Notes: generated from the letters alone by a model not told the origin. A DNA stretch of 64,000 bases from Tenrec ecaudatus (GCF_050624435.1 NC_134537.1:15248584-15312583), one strand, 5' to 3'. Shown: positions 22,230 through 34,915, counted from the stretch's first letter. Made by a program: numbers and translations.

Positions 22230-24455
22230 TGTGGGGGTGGGGAAGAATACAACACATCGCCTTTTTCTTCAAAGGTGAAGAGCCAAGTTGGGTAAACTGT
22301 TTAGAGCCACTTGCACATTGAGATTACTCCTGTTCTACTTGTTTTCCTCGTGCCGCATGCCAGATTTCCATTCTCTTTTTCACTTCTACCCCAGGGCAGT
22401 CAATACAACCTTCTGCTTTTAATTCCTACAGAGTGGAGGTAACGATTTAGCGCAAAGTATACCATGTCTCATTTCTAAAGGAAACATGATTATTCTATAG
22501 TCCAAAGAATATGTTATTTCTTTTTCTCTCTAATTTATTTAGAAAACTATACCAGTTGCTTTAGCCCAATGATACGTTTGCTGAGAAAATAAATTTATTT
22601 TTGGTCTTCACTGTGTGATTGAATGTATAGCTGCCCAGTTTTTCATATTTCTGATCCAGAGGGCAGTGGAAGGGCTGCCACGATGCCACCCTTCGCCGTG
22701 CCCATTAGCCAGGACTTTGTGTGAGTGCCTTGCAATTGAGGAGATGTTGAAATGGAAAACCGGACACAATGGGGCACTGACTACCTGCGTGCTATTTTCT
22801 TGCTGTGTTTATTTATTTTGTCTTGTGCTGTTTGATGTCTCTGAAATTAAAACTAAGCATTCATTTATGGTTTTTTTCACGGGCTCCTCCTGTGATTTCT
22901 GACTGTAAAACCCATCAGAGTACTCCGCTTCCCTGCTGAAGATTGCCTCCTGGTTACCTTCTTAGCCCTGTGCTTTCCATGGATTACAGCAGGCCCTTTG
23001 CAATTAATATTGATTTATTTTTTTCTAATTTAATGCATATTACACAGCCAGAGATTGAAGAAAAGCACAGGAATTACACAATCAACTGTGGTATCTTTTA
23101 GCAACTTCTTGAATGTTAACTAGGTCTGAAAGGCCAGGGTCCTGTCAGAAACTGGAGCTAAATTAGCACCAAGCAGCCAGCTGCTGATTTCTGCCCGATT
23201 CTTTGTTTTTCCACCAGCTCTATGGCACACGTGGTTATGAGAGTCGTTTATGTATGGAGCCGACAATGAGTCTGTTCTATATTTCCTTGCTACTAACCTT
23301 CCATTTAGCCCTCTTTAACAAAAGTCGCCTTGAGATATTTTTGTTTATTTAGAACACAGTTTTGCTAATAATGGCTAAGAAATTTAGGGGAAATGACAAA
23401 TAATGAGGAAAGAACAGGTCTATAATGGAATTGGGAGGTTTATTAATGACACAGGTCCTTCAAGGTTTGAGAGGAGACTTGTTTGTTTGAAAGTTTGATG
23501 AATGCTTTGCCCTATCATAGGAATAAACCAAGGGGACTTACTCCATGTCCCTCCCTGTACCCCCATGATACAAAAATCACGTTTACTTCTTTTCTAGTGT
23601 TTTATTAAAGAAGTGGATTCTGATATGATGTTAGAGCATCTGGCTAACCATCCCATTGTGATTGCCACCCAGCAAATAGAAACTGAGTATGTAAATCAGG
23701 ATAAAGTCATTTTGATTTTAACTATCCGGTCAGTATAATGCATTTTGTTTTAGATCACTTTTGAGGACCTCTAAAATTATGAAATGCCATCTTTAGGCAT
23801 TAGCGTTGGGTTTAAAATCTCCAGAGATGACAAAATTTAAAGTTGTTTTTTTTTTAAATTTTTGCTCCAAACTGACAAAACATTTCACAAGTTATGAGAA
23901 ACATTGAAAGTGTGATGAAAACACAATGCCCAAGACTGCATAACTGTGTCTCATTTTATTTGTATTTCTAGATTTTGCAAAGCTAAATGATTGGATTTCT
24001 TCATTGTTTTGACAGAACCATACTGAAAAGTCACCTAATATTTCTTCTGTGACGTGTCTTTAACTGGAACAGACAGGCCACGGACTACGCTAGAAACACA
24101 CCTCAGTTAGCAGGGCTTCTCAGAAACACACTCTTCTCTCTGGAGTCCAGGATTTGTCCAGTATTATTTAGTATGTTATTTTTGCACATTCAGATTAATT
24201 GAGCAGTAGATAGAAATATATTCCTATATACATTTGGAGAATTACATCTTTGCAAAGAAATAAATAACTCTCCAAATCATTGTTGCCTCATTCTGTGGTC
24301 CATAAATTTGTTTGCTGGTCTAATTCATGTATTACAATTTGTAAATTAATACCACTCAGGTTTAGAATACAATGTTTCTCTTCCTTGAATCAAGCTATTG
24401 ATTTTAAAGACGTGGAAGAGTAAAAGATGTACCTATGAAACGCAGCTTGGACGGT
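22230..24455. promoter_or_regulatory. Repeat-poor 2.2-kb block, candidate conserved non-coding DNA
   Basis: No transposon family is recognisable across 2.2 kb, although neighbours on both sides are dense in repeats. AT-rich runs with TAAT/ATTA cores (for example GCAATTAATATTGATTTATT near 23000) alternate with moderate-GC stretches (22650-22760, 23110-23270). A 95-codon frame at 22615-22902 has no domain. The lack of insertions and the homeodomain-like cores fit a developmental enhancer, but conservation cannot be seen from one sequence. Confidence 0.3.
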
Positions 24456-24647
24456 GATTTTGTTGTGGTTGCTATTAGCTGCTGTCAAGCGTGTCCCCAC
24501 ACATAGCACCCCTATACACACCAGAATGAAACGCCTCTTGGACTTGCCCCCTCCTCACAGTTGTCATGCTTGAGCCCATTGTGACAGCCACTGTGTCAAT
24601 ACATCTTGTCAAGGGTCTTATTTATGGTCCCACCACTTTATCAATTA

Positions 24648-24761
24648 CCGTATATACTCGAGTATAAGCCGACCCAAATTTCAGCAGAGGCACCTAATTT
24701 TACCACAAAAACTGCCTTACAAATGTGCTGAAGAACTTGGCTTATACATGAGTATATATGT
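24648..24761. mobile_element. Palindromic MITE of the CCGTATATACTCG family, in RTE
   Basis: Ends are CCGTATATACTCGAGTATAA and CTTATACATGAGTATATATG, which are near-reverse complements. TA dinucleotides flank it (24646-24647 and 24762-24763). RTE sequence resumes as if uninterrupted (CCACTTTATCAA before, TGATGTCC after). Related copies are at 55433, 60909 and 61665. Confidence 0.8.
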
Positions 24762-26221
24762 TATGATGTCCTTTTCTGTAGACCACCCTCTACAGATAGC
24801 ATGCCCACAGAATGGGAGACAAAGACTCGCCGTCCTGGCATCTAAGGAGCATGCTGGTTGTACTTTGTCTGAGACACATATGTTTTTTCATGGGGTTGTT
24901 CATGGTACTTTCAATTATTTGCCAAATGCATGGGTTCTTCTTTAGGCTTCCTTATACCATGTCTAATTTTGACATGCCTTTGAGGCCATTGAAAATACCA
25001 TGACTTGGATCAGGTACACCTTAGTCTTCAAAGAAACACCCTTGATTTTCAGTACTTAAAAGAGGTCTTCTGCAACAGATATGCCACAGGCAATGCTTCA
25101 TTTGGTCTCTGACGGCTGCTCTCATGAGCATTTATTGTGGATCCAAGTAATTCAAAATTCTGGACAATTTCAAACTTGTCTCTATGTATCACATTGCTAT
25201 CTAGTGGTACCATTGTAGGATTTGAATTTCCTTTACATTGAGTTGAAATCTATACTGAAGGCTGCAGTCCTTGAACGTCATCAGCAAGTGCTTCAAGTTC
25301 TCCTCACTTTCAGAAATCAAGGTTGTGTTATCTAAATATTACAGGTTAATAAGCCTTCCTACAATCCTGATACCATATTCTTCTTCATATATTCCAAATT
25401 CTCTGATTTTTTGCTCAGCATAAATATCAGTTAAGTATGGTAAGAGGATAAAACCCTGATGTGCACCTTTCCTGGTTTTAAGCCATGTGGTATTCTCTTG
25501 ATCTGTCCCCACAACTGCCTCTTGATAGATGCACTAGTTCTGCATGATCCCAATGAAGTGTTCATGAATTCCCATTATTCTTCAGGGTATCCAAAGTGTG
25601 TTATGGTCCATACAGTTAAATACCTTTGAGTAGTCAATGAAACACAAGTAAACATCTTTCTGGCAATCTCTGCTTTCAATCAACATCCATCTGACACCAA
25701 CAATGAGCATCCTATTCCATGTCCTCTGTCTGAATTTCTGGCAGCTCTCTGTCAATGTATCACTACAACCATTGTTGAATGTTCTCCAGCAACATTTTTC
25801 TTGCATGCGATATCAGTGAAATTGTTTTATAATTTGTGCATTCATTTTCTTTGAAATGAATACAAATACAGATCTCTTCCCATCAGCTGTTCAAGTAGTT
25901 GTCTTCCAAATTTCTTGCCCTTGACAAGTGAGTGCTTCCAGTACTTCATCAGCTTGTTGAAACATTTTAATTGGCATTCCATCAATTCAGGGCGTCTTGC
26001 TTTGGGCAAATGCCTTCAGTTCAGCTTGGACTTTTCCCTTCAGTACCATTAGTTTCTTGATCATATAAGACCTCTTGAAATGGTTGGATTCGAACCAGTT
26101 GTTTTCTGCACAGTAACTCTGTGTATTGTTTTCCTCTGATCCTGCTGCTGCTTGTATCATTCAGCATTTGTCCATAGAATCTTCCAGTATTACAACTCCA
26201 GACTTGACATTTTTAACTTTT

Positions 26222-26267
26222 AGATATGCTATATCTAATGCTATAGATATGCTATATCTAATGCTAT
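26222..26267. repeat. Perfect 23-bp tandem duplication
   Basis: AGATATGCTATATCTAATGC plus TAT occurs twice head to tail without a mismatch, within the upstream part of the minus-strand RTE relic. The perfect identity inside a decayed element suggests a later local slippage event. Confidence 0.95.
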
Positions 26268-26400
26268 ATGTTCTTCTGTTTTGTTTTTTAATGCTAGGTT
26301 TTTGATCATGATGCCAGAGGAGCATTTTGCTAAAACAACGAATCACATTATACAAATATGAATGGTTCCATTACACTCAGCATGTGGCTAAAGAGCCTTC

Positions 26401-27124
26401 CTTATTTTTTGTTTTGTTTTTAGATTTACTTGTTTTGTTTCATAGGCAACAACCAGTATCTAGTGAGACACAGTCACGTATTGTCTCATCTCATTAGGAT
26501 ACTCCATGTATAGTGTTGGGTAATATGAAATATTTTTCTTGGATAAACATCTTACATATGTGAGAGTAAACTTAGATATCATATGATAAGTTGGTTTTGA
26601 GAGGAAGGAAACATTAAAATTAAAGTCAGAGTCATTTTGGCAAATGTTGGTGGATTCTATTTACTGACAATCATATAATTGAGGATCACATATGTATACA
26701 GAAACACTATTATGTAGAAGAACTGTGATAATTGATTTATTTTCAGACAGTGGCTGTTCTATATAACTGGGAGATGGTCTTGTAACCCACAGTAGCTAAA
26801 TTCATGAACATTATTTATAGCCCTTGGTTAAGCAATTAATCATGCACAACCTTGCAATGTTTCTTGGGTTGTTGTATTATAAAGATTTTTTTAAAAAATT
26901 CTTTCCTTGCTATGTACTCTTATAAAACAGCCACAAATGAATTATTGAAGCCAGAAAAAAAGACATCCATAGATATGTATATCTGTGAGAATGAACTCAG
27001 AACTCAATAAACATTTTAAAAATTACATTTTCAAGTATTTCAGTTGTATTTTGAAGAATTCCAGAAGAGTCCTACTTATAAAATAGGGTAGAAATGCATA
27101 ATACTACCACTCTTTTTTATTTTT
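26401..27124. other. AT-rich, no recognised feature
   Basis: About 720 bases of AT-rich DNA without nameable repeat or frame. Confidence 0.4.
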
Positions 27125-27575
27125 GATCATTTCATTGGGGGCTCTTACAGCTCTTATAACATTCCATAAATCAGTTGTATCAAACATTTTGGTACATATG
27201 TTGCTATCAGCATTTTCTAGACATTTACTTATTTGAGCCCTTGGTATCAGCTCCTCTTCCCCATCCCCCACCTTCGTGACCCCTCGATAAATTATAAATT
27301 ATTATTGTTTTCATATCTTACACAGGCTGCTGTCTCTCTTCTCTTGTGTTTCTGTTGTTCATCCCCTTGGGGGTGGATTAAGTGTCGATCATTGTGATAG
27401 GTTCCCCCTTCTTCCCTCCCCCTCCTCACTGTCTCCCTGCCCTTCTGGTATCGCTACTCTGATTTCTGTTCTTGAGAGGTTTATCTGACCTGGAGTCTGT
27501 GTGTCATGAGCTCTTATCTGTACCAGTGCACATGCTCCAGTCTAGCCAGGCAGGACTGGGGTCATGATAGTGGCA
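27125..27575 (-). mobile_element. L1 3' UTR fragment
   Basis: Minus-strand L1 tail with CATTGGGGGCTCTTACAGCT at the start, GCCCTTGGTATCAGCTCCTC, and GTCTAGCCAGGCAGGACTGG then GGGTCATGATAGTG at the upstream end. It abuts the 5' end of the plus-strand RTE directly. Confidence 0.85.
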
Positions 27576-29490
27576 GATGGACCCCTGAAGTCTGAGGACA
27601 CTCGAAATGCGACTGAAGAGGAGATGACTTATTGGAGGGGAACCAACCATGGTGACATAAGACTGCGGGTGGAGCCTTTGGGATGCTCATTTGCTGATGG
27701 AGGACAACTCAAGGTCAAGAGAAACTACTGCAAAAACCTTCTGATGACTGGAATTTAGACTGTGAAAAGTTTGAATGTAGGAAACCTGGAAGTGGTCAGC
27801 AATGAAATGGCACGCATGACAATCGATGTCCTAGGCGTCAGGGAGCTCAAATGGACTGGTATTGGTCATTTTGAATCAGAAAATCATCTGACTTACTATG
27901 CAAGGCAATAACACAATCAGGAGGAGTAGCCTGGCATGCATTGTCAGAAAGGATCCATCATGAGGTACAATGTTAGCTGTTTGTGATTAGAGTATATCTA
28001 TCCACCGTCTTGGCTATCTAGTTAATAAAGTTATTATTCAAATTGATGTACAAATTGCAAAATAATAGTGAGGAAATTGAAAAGTTCTGCCAACAACTTC
28101 AGTCTGAAACTGATCAAACATGCCATTGAGATGCAGTGATAATTATTGGTGATTAGAATGAAAACTTTGGAAACAGAGGAGAGAACAACAGTTGGAAAAT
28201 ACGGACTTGATGAGAAGCATGAACTGCAGATGGCAGGATAGAATTTTACAAAACCAGCATCTTGTTCACAGCAAATACCTTTTTTGAAGCACGAAAGGCC
28301 ATACCCACGGACTTCCCCAAATGGAATACACAGAAATCAAATTGTGGGAGGACACACCGAAGAAGCTTAAAATCAGCAGCTAAGACCAGACCAAGGACTG
28401 ACTGTGGAACAGAACATCATTTGCTTACATTAGTTCAGAGTAAAGCTGAAGGGGATTGCAACGTGTCAACAGGAACCAAAATATGACCTTGAATCTATCC
28501 CACCAGAATTTCGAGAACATATTTGAAGCGTTGAACACTAACAGCAGACCTGATGAGCTGTGGGAGGATCTCAAGACCATTATTCATGAAGAAAGCAAAG
28601 GGTCATACAAATAACAGGAAAGAAAAAAAGATCAAAGCAGATGTTACAAGAGGCTCTGAAACTTGCTATAAATCATAGCGTAGATAAAGCAAAAGGAAGA
28701 AAGGATGAAGTCAAGAAGCTGAATAGAAAATGTCACAGGGCAGCTTGAGAAGACAAAGCCAAATACTGTAACAAATTGTAAAAGGGTGTAGATTTAGAAA
28801 GCCAAAAGGGAAGAACACGCTCAGCAAATCTAAAACCGAAATAACTCAAGAATTTCAAGACTTGAATTTCAATTTTGAAATATTGAATAGGTAACTTATT
28901 CAATGATGCAGCAAGCAAGATGGAAGGAATTCAGAATCGCTATAGCAGAAACAACTAGTCAGCATCCACCATTTCTGAAGGTAGCATATGAGCAAGAACC
29001 AATGGTGCTGAAAGAAGAATGACAAACTGCACTGAATGAATTAGCCAAAAAACAAGGCTCCAGTAATTGGCAGAATACCCATGGAAATGTTTTGGAAAGC
29101 TGAAGAACACTGGAAGCACTTACTCGTCTATTTCAGGAAATTTGGGAGACAATAACCAGGCCAGCTGACTGGACGAGATCCATATTTGTATCCATTCCAA
29201 AGAAGGTGAGCCAACAGAATGGTGAAACTGTAGAACAGTATCATTGATATCCCACACAAGTAAAGTGTTACTTAGCATCATCCAACAATGGTTGCAGCCA
29301 TATATTGACAGGGAACTGCTAGACGTTCAGGCCAAATTCAGAACAGGATGGGATATCAGTGCTGATGTCAAATGAATCCTGGCCTAAAGCAGAGAATACA
29401 AAAAAGATAGCTACTTGTGTTTAATTGGTTATGCAAAGGCATTCTATTGTGTGGACCATAATAAACTGTGGATAACCTGGAGAAGAATGA

Positions 29491-30015
29491 TGTGTTAGTC
29501 TGGGTACTTTAGAGAAATAAATCTACAGAAACTCCTGTATAAGAGAGAGTTTTATATAAAGATTAACTACACATCAAGAAAACATCCCAATCCAGTGCTG
29601 CCCAAGCCCACAAATCCAGCATTCATCCATATGTCTGACACCACCAATTCAGCAAGTCCCCCTCCATCTCACAAAACACACATTATGACACAGACTACAG
29701 GAGGAAAGCTGAATCAGTGAATGTGTATGCATCTCAGCACTGGCAGGGGGTCTGTCTCCACACGGCTGCTCCAGCACCCAGGGCTACATCAGGGTAGGTC
29801 CATGCAGCTTCTCCTTGGAGATGTCTTACAGGAAGTGAGCCTTGCCAGCTGAAGCAGGGAACTGGCTAAGGCAGCTGTACCCTGGTCCGACCATCATAAA
29901 GCAAGAGACCCGAGAACTCGAAAGGTGAGGCTCACTGAGCCATCTATCTCTCCACCCTTCAATTAATCCCATGTGTGTTTATTGGCCAGGTTGGCACAAT
30001 AAACTACCTAACTCA
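29491..30015 (+). mobile_element. Solo LTR, family A, inside the RTE RT domain
   Basis: Starts TGTGTTAGTC and ends CCTAACTCA. The flanks AATGA (29486-29490) and AATGG (30016-30020) are a 5-bp duplication with one difference. RTE coding sequence continues on both sides in register (GAGAAGAATG before, GGGAATTCAG after). A TATATAAAG motif and CACAATAAA near the 3' end recall LTR promoter and polyadenylation signals. It is homologous to 448-956. Confidence 0.9.
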
Positions 30016-30784
30016 AATGGGAATTCAGGAACACTTCCTTGTGCTCATTTGGAACTTGAACATAGATCAAGAGGGAGTTGTGGGAACAGAACAAGGGAAT
30101 TCTGCCTGGATTAAAAGCAAGAAAGGTGTATGGTGGGTGTACACTCTCACCATATTAGTTCCATCTGTATGCTGAGCAAATCTGTACGCGGAGGACACAA
30201 CCTTGCTTGCTTAAAGTTGGGAGGAATTGAAGCACTTGCTGAGGAAGATCAAGGATTGTAACCGTCAGTACAGATTACAACTCAATGTAAATAAGACTCA
30301 AATTCCTTACAAGTAGACCAATAGATAAATCATGATAAATGGAGAAAAGTTTGAAGTTGTCTTGGATTATGTCTTACTTGGATCCACATCAATGCGCATG
30401 GGAACAGCTGTCAAGAGAGTGAAAGCCAATCTGCTGCACAAGACCTCTCTAGAGTTTTGGAAGAGCAAGGATGTTACTTTGATGATTAAGATGGACCTGG
30501 CCCAAGCCATGGCATTCTCTACTGCATCATATGCATGTGGAGGTTGGACACTGGACAAGGAAGAGTGTAGAAGAAATGATACATTGAAGTTGTGGTGCTG
30601 GAGAAGACTATTCAAAGTAGCATGGGCAGCTCAAAGGATAAACCAATCTGTGTTGGAAGAAGGCAGGCCAGAGTGTTCCTGAGAGGCAACCTTTACATGG
30701 TTTGGACACATTGTCAGGAGAGATCAGTTCCTGGAGAAGAATATCATGTTTGGTCAAGTGAGAGATATTCATACATGCTGCCTC

Positions 30785-30944
30785 AAGGCAATGCTGACTT
30801 GTAGCAACCCCTCTGGGTTTCTGAGCCTGGAACTGTGATGGAAGTAGAAAACCCAGTATTTCTCCTGAGGAGCTGCTAGTGGTTTCAAACTGCCTACCCT
30901 GCAAATCCCAACCCAACATGTAACCACTACACCCCCAGGACTCT
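30785..30944 (-). mobile_element. AfroSINE nested in RTE
   Basis: Plus-strand blocks CTTGTAGCAACCCCTCTGGG, TTTCTGAGCCTGGAACTGTG, GGAGCTGCTAGTGGTTTCAA and AACATGTAACCACTAC run tail to head. RTE text breaks at TTTGGTCAAGTGAG and resumes at ATTGGTAAAGCAGAAG, consistent with a target duplication around TTGGTAAAG. Confidence 0.75.
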
Positions 30945-31257
30945 ATTGGTAAAGCAGAAGGGCAGTGAAAAGAGCAAGACCCTGGATGAGGTGGATTGAC
31001 ATGCTGGCTGCAACAATGGGCTCAGGCATAGGAACCATTGAGAGGATGGCGCACGACTATGCAGTGTGTCGTTTTGTTGTGCTTAGGGTTGCTACAAGTG
31101 GAAGCCGACTCGATGGTACCTAACAACAACAACGTAGTTGTTAATCTTCATATTCTCTTTGGGAAAACAGCCAACTATATTTTTGAATTGTTGAGTTATG
31201 GGGTTTTTTGTTGTTGTTGTTGTTTTTAATGAAGGTCATATACAAATATATAACCTT

Positions 31258-31428
31258 GACCCTAACCAAACCCATGGCCATTGAGTGGATTATGATTCAT
31301 ACCCAACATACACAGGATTTATGAGACTGCAAATCTTTGTGGAGGAAGATAGCCTCATCTTTCTCCTGCACAGTAGCTGATGGGTTTAATCAGCTGACCT
31401 TGCAGTGAGCCATCCAATGCTCCTCTGA
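31258..31428 (-). mobile_element. AfroSINE
   Basis: ACCAAACCCATGGCCATTGA, ATGAGACTGCAAATCTTTGT, CAGTAGCTGATGGGTTTAAT and ATGCTCCTC fit the SINE read from tail to head. Confidence 0.7.
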
Positions 31429-31659
31429 CAGTGCGTCAAGGGCTAGAGCGAATCCAGGATACACTGCAAAGCACAACTGATCTTGCTGCCTTCTTTTGAC
31501 TTAACCATTATTCCAAATAACTCTTTTAATAAAAATGCATTATAAAAGTTGTGGCATATTCTAGTATATGCATAACTCTCACCTGGAGACCCTATACTAA
31601 ATCCCTTCTGGAGATGGGGTGTGGATTAACAGATGGTGTGAGGAATTCCTTCATTCGAT

Positions 31660-31660
<1 letters not shown>

Positions 31661-31697
<37 letters not shown>
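31661..31697. repeat. (AC)n microsatellite
   Basis: An uninterrupted AC dinucleotide tract of 37 bases. Confidence 0.97.
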
Positions 31698-31701
<4 letters not shown>

Positions 31702-32444
31702 ATGTCTTTAGAGCAGTTTTCTAGAGGAAAGCAGAGCATGAAGGTCATAGGGATGGCTTCAGGAAGTATCTTTCTACCCATTGTCCCTAACAACTACAGA
31801 AGCAAAAAGTCACAGGGTCTACTTTAGCAGCAACTGGTAAGAGTCATCAAGCTGGGGAACTTCTGTGGAAAGTTGCCATGATGAGACAGGGCAGTTGAAC
31901 CAATGTAGAGACATCCTTTGAGACCCTGCGGTGACATGCTTGCCTGACTCTAGAATGGTTAGGGGACTTTATAGTACCTACATGATGGCTTTGAAACTAT
32001 TTCTTGACAGGTAAGTCATCTTTGAGGGGAAGTGATTTTGGGGATCTTTTAGAGCTGCATTCTGCTCTTTTAGACACCCATCAGTAGAAGAGAGGGCATG
32101 ACAATTTTATATGATATAGCAGGGATCCAAATGCGGTTACTGGCAGTGTTGGAGGCTTTAGAACCCCGTTTCCTCTTAAAAGGTGCCATCTTGGGAAGGG
32201 TTAGATCATGTAAATCTCATCATTTCTTCTGTTTTTAAGATTGATACTGGAGCTATCAGAAACCTAAACGTTTGAGTGAAGCTTAGATGCCTTGCTTCCT
32301 CTGCTTTGATTTCCCTCCCTCATTTTCCCTATGTGGTTTTCTAAAAATGTTCATTTGTTATAATGTACATTAAAAAGAGTTGATTGTTTCTAGATAATGC
32401 TTTTTTCTATAATTTATCATTTAAAAATCATCAAACCCAATTAA
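31698..32444. other. No recognised feature
   Basis: Mixed single-copy-looking DNA without nameable repeat or frame. Confidence 0.35.
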
Positions 32445-32632
32445 AAAATACAAAACCAAAAAACAGCTGTCATCAAATTGATTCCGAGTTTTGGTGACGC
32501 TGTGCGTGGTAGAGGAGGACAGTGCGCTATACAGTTTTCAATGGCTGTCATATTTGGCATTTATTGACAGTTCATTCTTCCCTTCCAAACACCTATGGGT
32601 AAACTGAAACCTCCAACCTAGCATATTAATTT
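32445..32632 (-). mobile_element. AfroSINE, diverged
   Basis: ACAGCTGTCATCAAATTGAT, TCCGAGTTTTGGTGACGCTG and GTTTTCAATGGCTGT are tail and middle blocks on the minus strand. The head end is worn. Confidence 0.6.
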
Positions 32633-33724
32633 TTTATGTAAGCTAGTAGCTTCAATACTCAAATGCAGATTTGTATACCCAGTAGATACATCAAAAGCAT
32701 CAATCATTTATGTAAGACAAAGCATGTATTGTCAATTTTATTAATATTTACTGCAGCTTTATTTTTAGTAGACATGAATAAGTTATAATGTGCCTAGAAA
32801 CACAAAAATTGAATGCTTTGCTGCTATCTTTAGGATTTATTAACTTTGGAGTAACTACTAGAGAAAAGTTCTGTTTCTCAAGAAAACGAATGTACTGAAA
32901 CAAGTTATACCCAGCATACTGTAACATTGTTCACAGATTTCAGGATAGGATGTTATCAAATACATATTTTTAGAATGTTTCGACTTTACATGAAATAATC
33001 TCATAAAATGGAGTTGTACTGTTCCCAACCCCTCCCCGTCCTTCAACTAGGGAAAGCAGGAGACTGCCTTACACTCTGTTCTTTCCAATCGCCTCTCCGG
33101 CTTCCCTCCCCCCACAACAATTCCCAAAGGGAGGAGCTCAAATGAAGTCTTTATTTCCCCTAGCCCAGAGACTCAAAATTTCCCATTTCCACAAGCCCAT
33201 CTTACTTTCTGGTCCTGAACAGGTACCTACCACTGTCTATCTTCTAGCAGGGCTGAGGAATACGCAACCCACAGGCCTTAGAAGACCCACGATTTCATCA
33301 GTATTAGCTAACAGCACATGCATACCACCAAGAAGCACTTCTAGCCATCTCATAAGGGCTGAGTTAATTAAATGTTTGACCAGTGAGCCCGAAAATGATG
33401 TCACAAATACCTAAATGAAGTTTAAAGAAAAAAAGTTCCCATACCCCGTTCTAGAGGAAGATACAGAGTTCAAATGACATACTGGTCCTACATAGAGCTA
33501 AGGCTTCTGATGTGCTAATGGCATTTTGTAAGGTAAGAGAAGGAAATAAGGGTGAAGGCATAGGCTTCTCCATGTACATTCTTAATCCCTGCCTTGCAAT
33601 CATTTCAATGGGTCCAGATAATGAAATTAAGAAAAATTAAACACATACCGTAGTTATTTTTGGATCAAAAGTAACACTCACCTCTTTGTGATTAAAAGAA
33701 AAGAAATTAAGAGGCAATTCAATC
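32633..33724. other. No recognised feature
   Basis: About 1.1 kb. A 90-codon frame at 33142-33414 on the plus strand has no domain and no flanking splice or regulatory evidence, so I do not call it. Confidence 0.4.
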
Positions 33725-33925
33725 AAGGATTCATGAGGTAGTGGAGAGCAGGGAGGGAGGGGGGAAAATGAGGAGCTGATATCAAGGGCTCAAGCAGAAT
33801 GCACATGTTTTGAGAATGATGATGGCAACGAATGTACAAATGTGCTTGACACAATGGATGGATGTATGGATTGTGATAAGAATTGTATGAGCCCCCAACT
33901 AAATGATTAAAAAAAGAAAATTACA
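33725..33925 (+). mobile_element. L1 3' UTR end
   Basis: TGAGGAGCTGATATCAAGGG, TTTGAGAATGATGATGGCAA, GTGCTTGACACAATGGATGG and GTATGAGCCCCCAACTAAAT form the terminal blocks of the lineage-specific L1 tail, followed by an A-rich end. Confidence 0.88.
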
Positions 33926-34915
33926 GTAGCCATAAAAAAATATGCTTTTCAAAATTTACACACTGTTATAATGCATTCTGGAAAAAAATTATACAGTATG
34001 ATTTAAAATATGAAAATTCATGTATGGATTAAGAGATTTGAAATAAAATTAATAATTATTTTTTAAAAGGCAATTCAAATGAGTTAGTTAACACTACAAA
34101 TGAGTTTATTTTTCTAATAGCATTATTTATTGGAAGACTAATGTTCATGAGGATTTTTTTACTTGCCACTTGTCAATTGTTTTCCTCATTAAAGAAATAG
34201 ATAAACTTGAAATTCATTATTGATGAAAGCAAACAGCAACAAAAATACTGTCCAACTTTATACAGTGCAGTTCTATTTATATGTAAATGGAGTCTTATTT
34301 CCAGTTAGTTTTTTTATCTGTATTTAAAAAAAAACTGAAGTAAGACTTACACTAATTTGTTTTGTTTTCTTCTCTTTATCCAAGGCTAGCGTAATTAATT
34401 CATGTGTTTAGTGTGGCATAACTAAATATCAATGACCCCTCAAATGGTGTGAAGGCAGTGTTTAGATGTTTATGGTATTGCAAGTCTTCCCAGGACAAAG
34501 GGTCAAATGAAAGGTTATAAAATAATTTTGAGAGTCATAAAACATTTAGAATTTGTGTGGAAATTGAGGAATCAAGGTAAATTAAGTAACAAATATAAAG
34601 GAAGCTTCATTTGTGTGAAAAAGTAAGTTTTATGGTGGAGACATTGGAGTTGATGAGAGGTGATAAGAACATGTAACAATCATGGAAATGGCTCTGTAAT
34701 TCATTATATATGGTAAACCAAATCATTAGTCCTGGAATTAGACAGTGGCACAGAGAGTATCTATGAGAAATCTAATCAATCGGCTTTAAAGAAAGATCTG
34801 ACAAGAGTATTATAAAATCTTGTGGTATATGCTACCACAAGCATGAGGCAGCAAAGTTTTTATAGAGATATGAATGTATCCCATTCAACAGATGTCTCAT
34901 ACCTCTCATGTACCA
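33926..34915. other. AT-rich, no recognised feature
   Basis: About 1 kb of AT-rich DNA with no nameable repeat. Confidence 0.4.

Larger units (their letters stand above)
24463..26400 (-). pseudogene. RTE/BovB LINE, truncated relic carrying a MITE
   Basis: The 3' end lies near 24465 and the RT domain occupies about 25300-25850 on the minus strand. Motif A is well preserved near 25600-25650 as a 74-codon open stretch including FIDYSKVFNCMDH, which keeps the first aspartate. The YADD box is changed to a YLDN-like form near 25335. The region above 25900 corresponds to the linker between endonuclease and RT. A palindromic MITE interrupts the 3' part at 24648-24761. The endonuclease end is absent. 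Confidence 0.82.
27590..31136 (+). pseudogene. Nearly full-length RTE/BovB LINE with two nested insertions
   Basis: The two RTE blocks (27590-29490 and 30016-31136, less an internal SINE) total about 2.9 kb. Order is endonuclease, linker, reverse transcriptase and 3' end (CCTAACAACAACAACG). In the endonuclease the family's GDWN motif is seen as GD-stop-N near 28155. In RT motif A, the IDYAKAFD segment has become IGYAKAFY (29431-29454), losing both aspartates. The YADD box reads YAED (30185-30196). Stops interrupt throughout. RTE encodes an AP-like endonuclease and RT that copy LINE and SINE RNA. This copy is dead. Confidence 0.88.

Noticed and set aside
25582..25806. Open RT motif A segment as evidence of an active element
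   Set aside because: The YADD box downstream is lost and stops flank the segment, so it is a relic.
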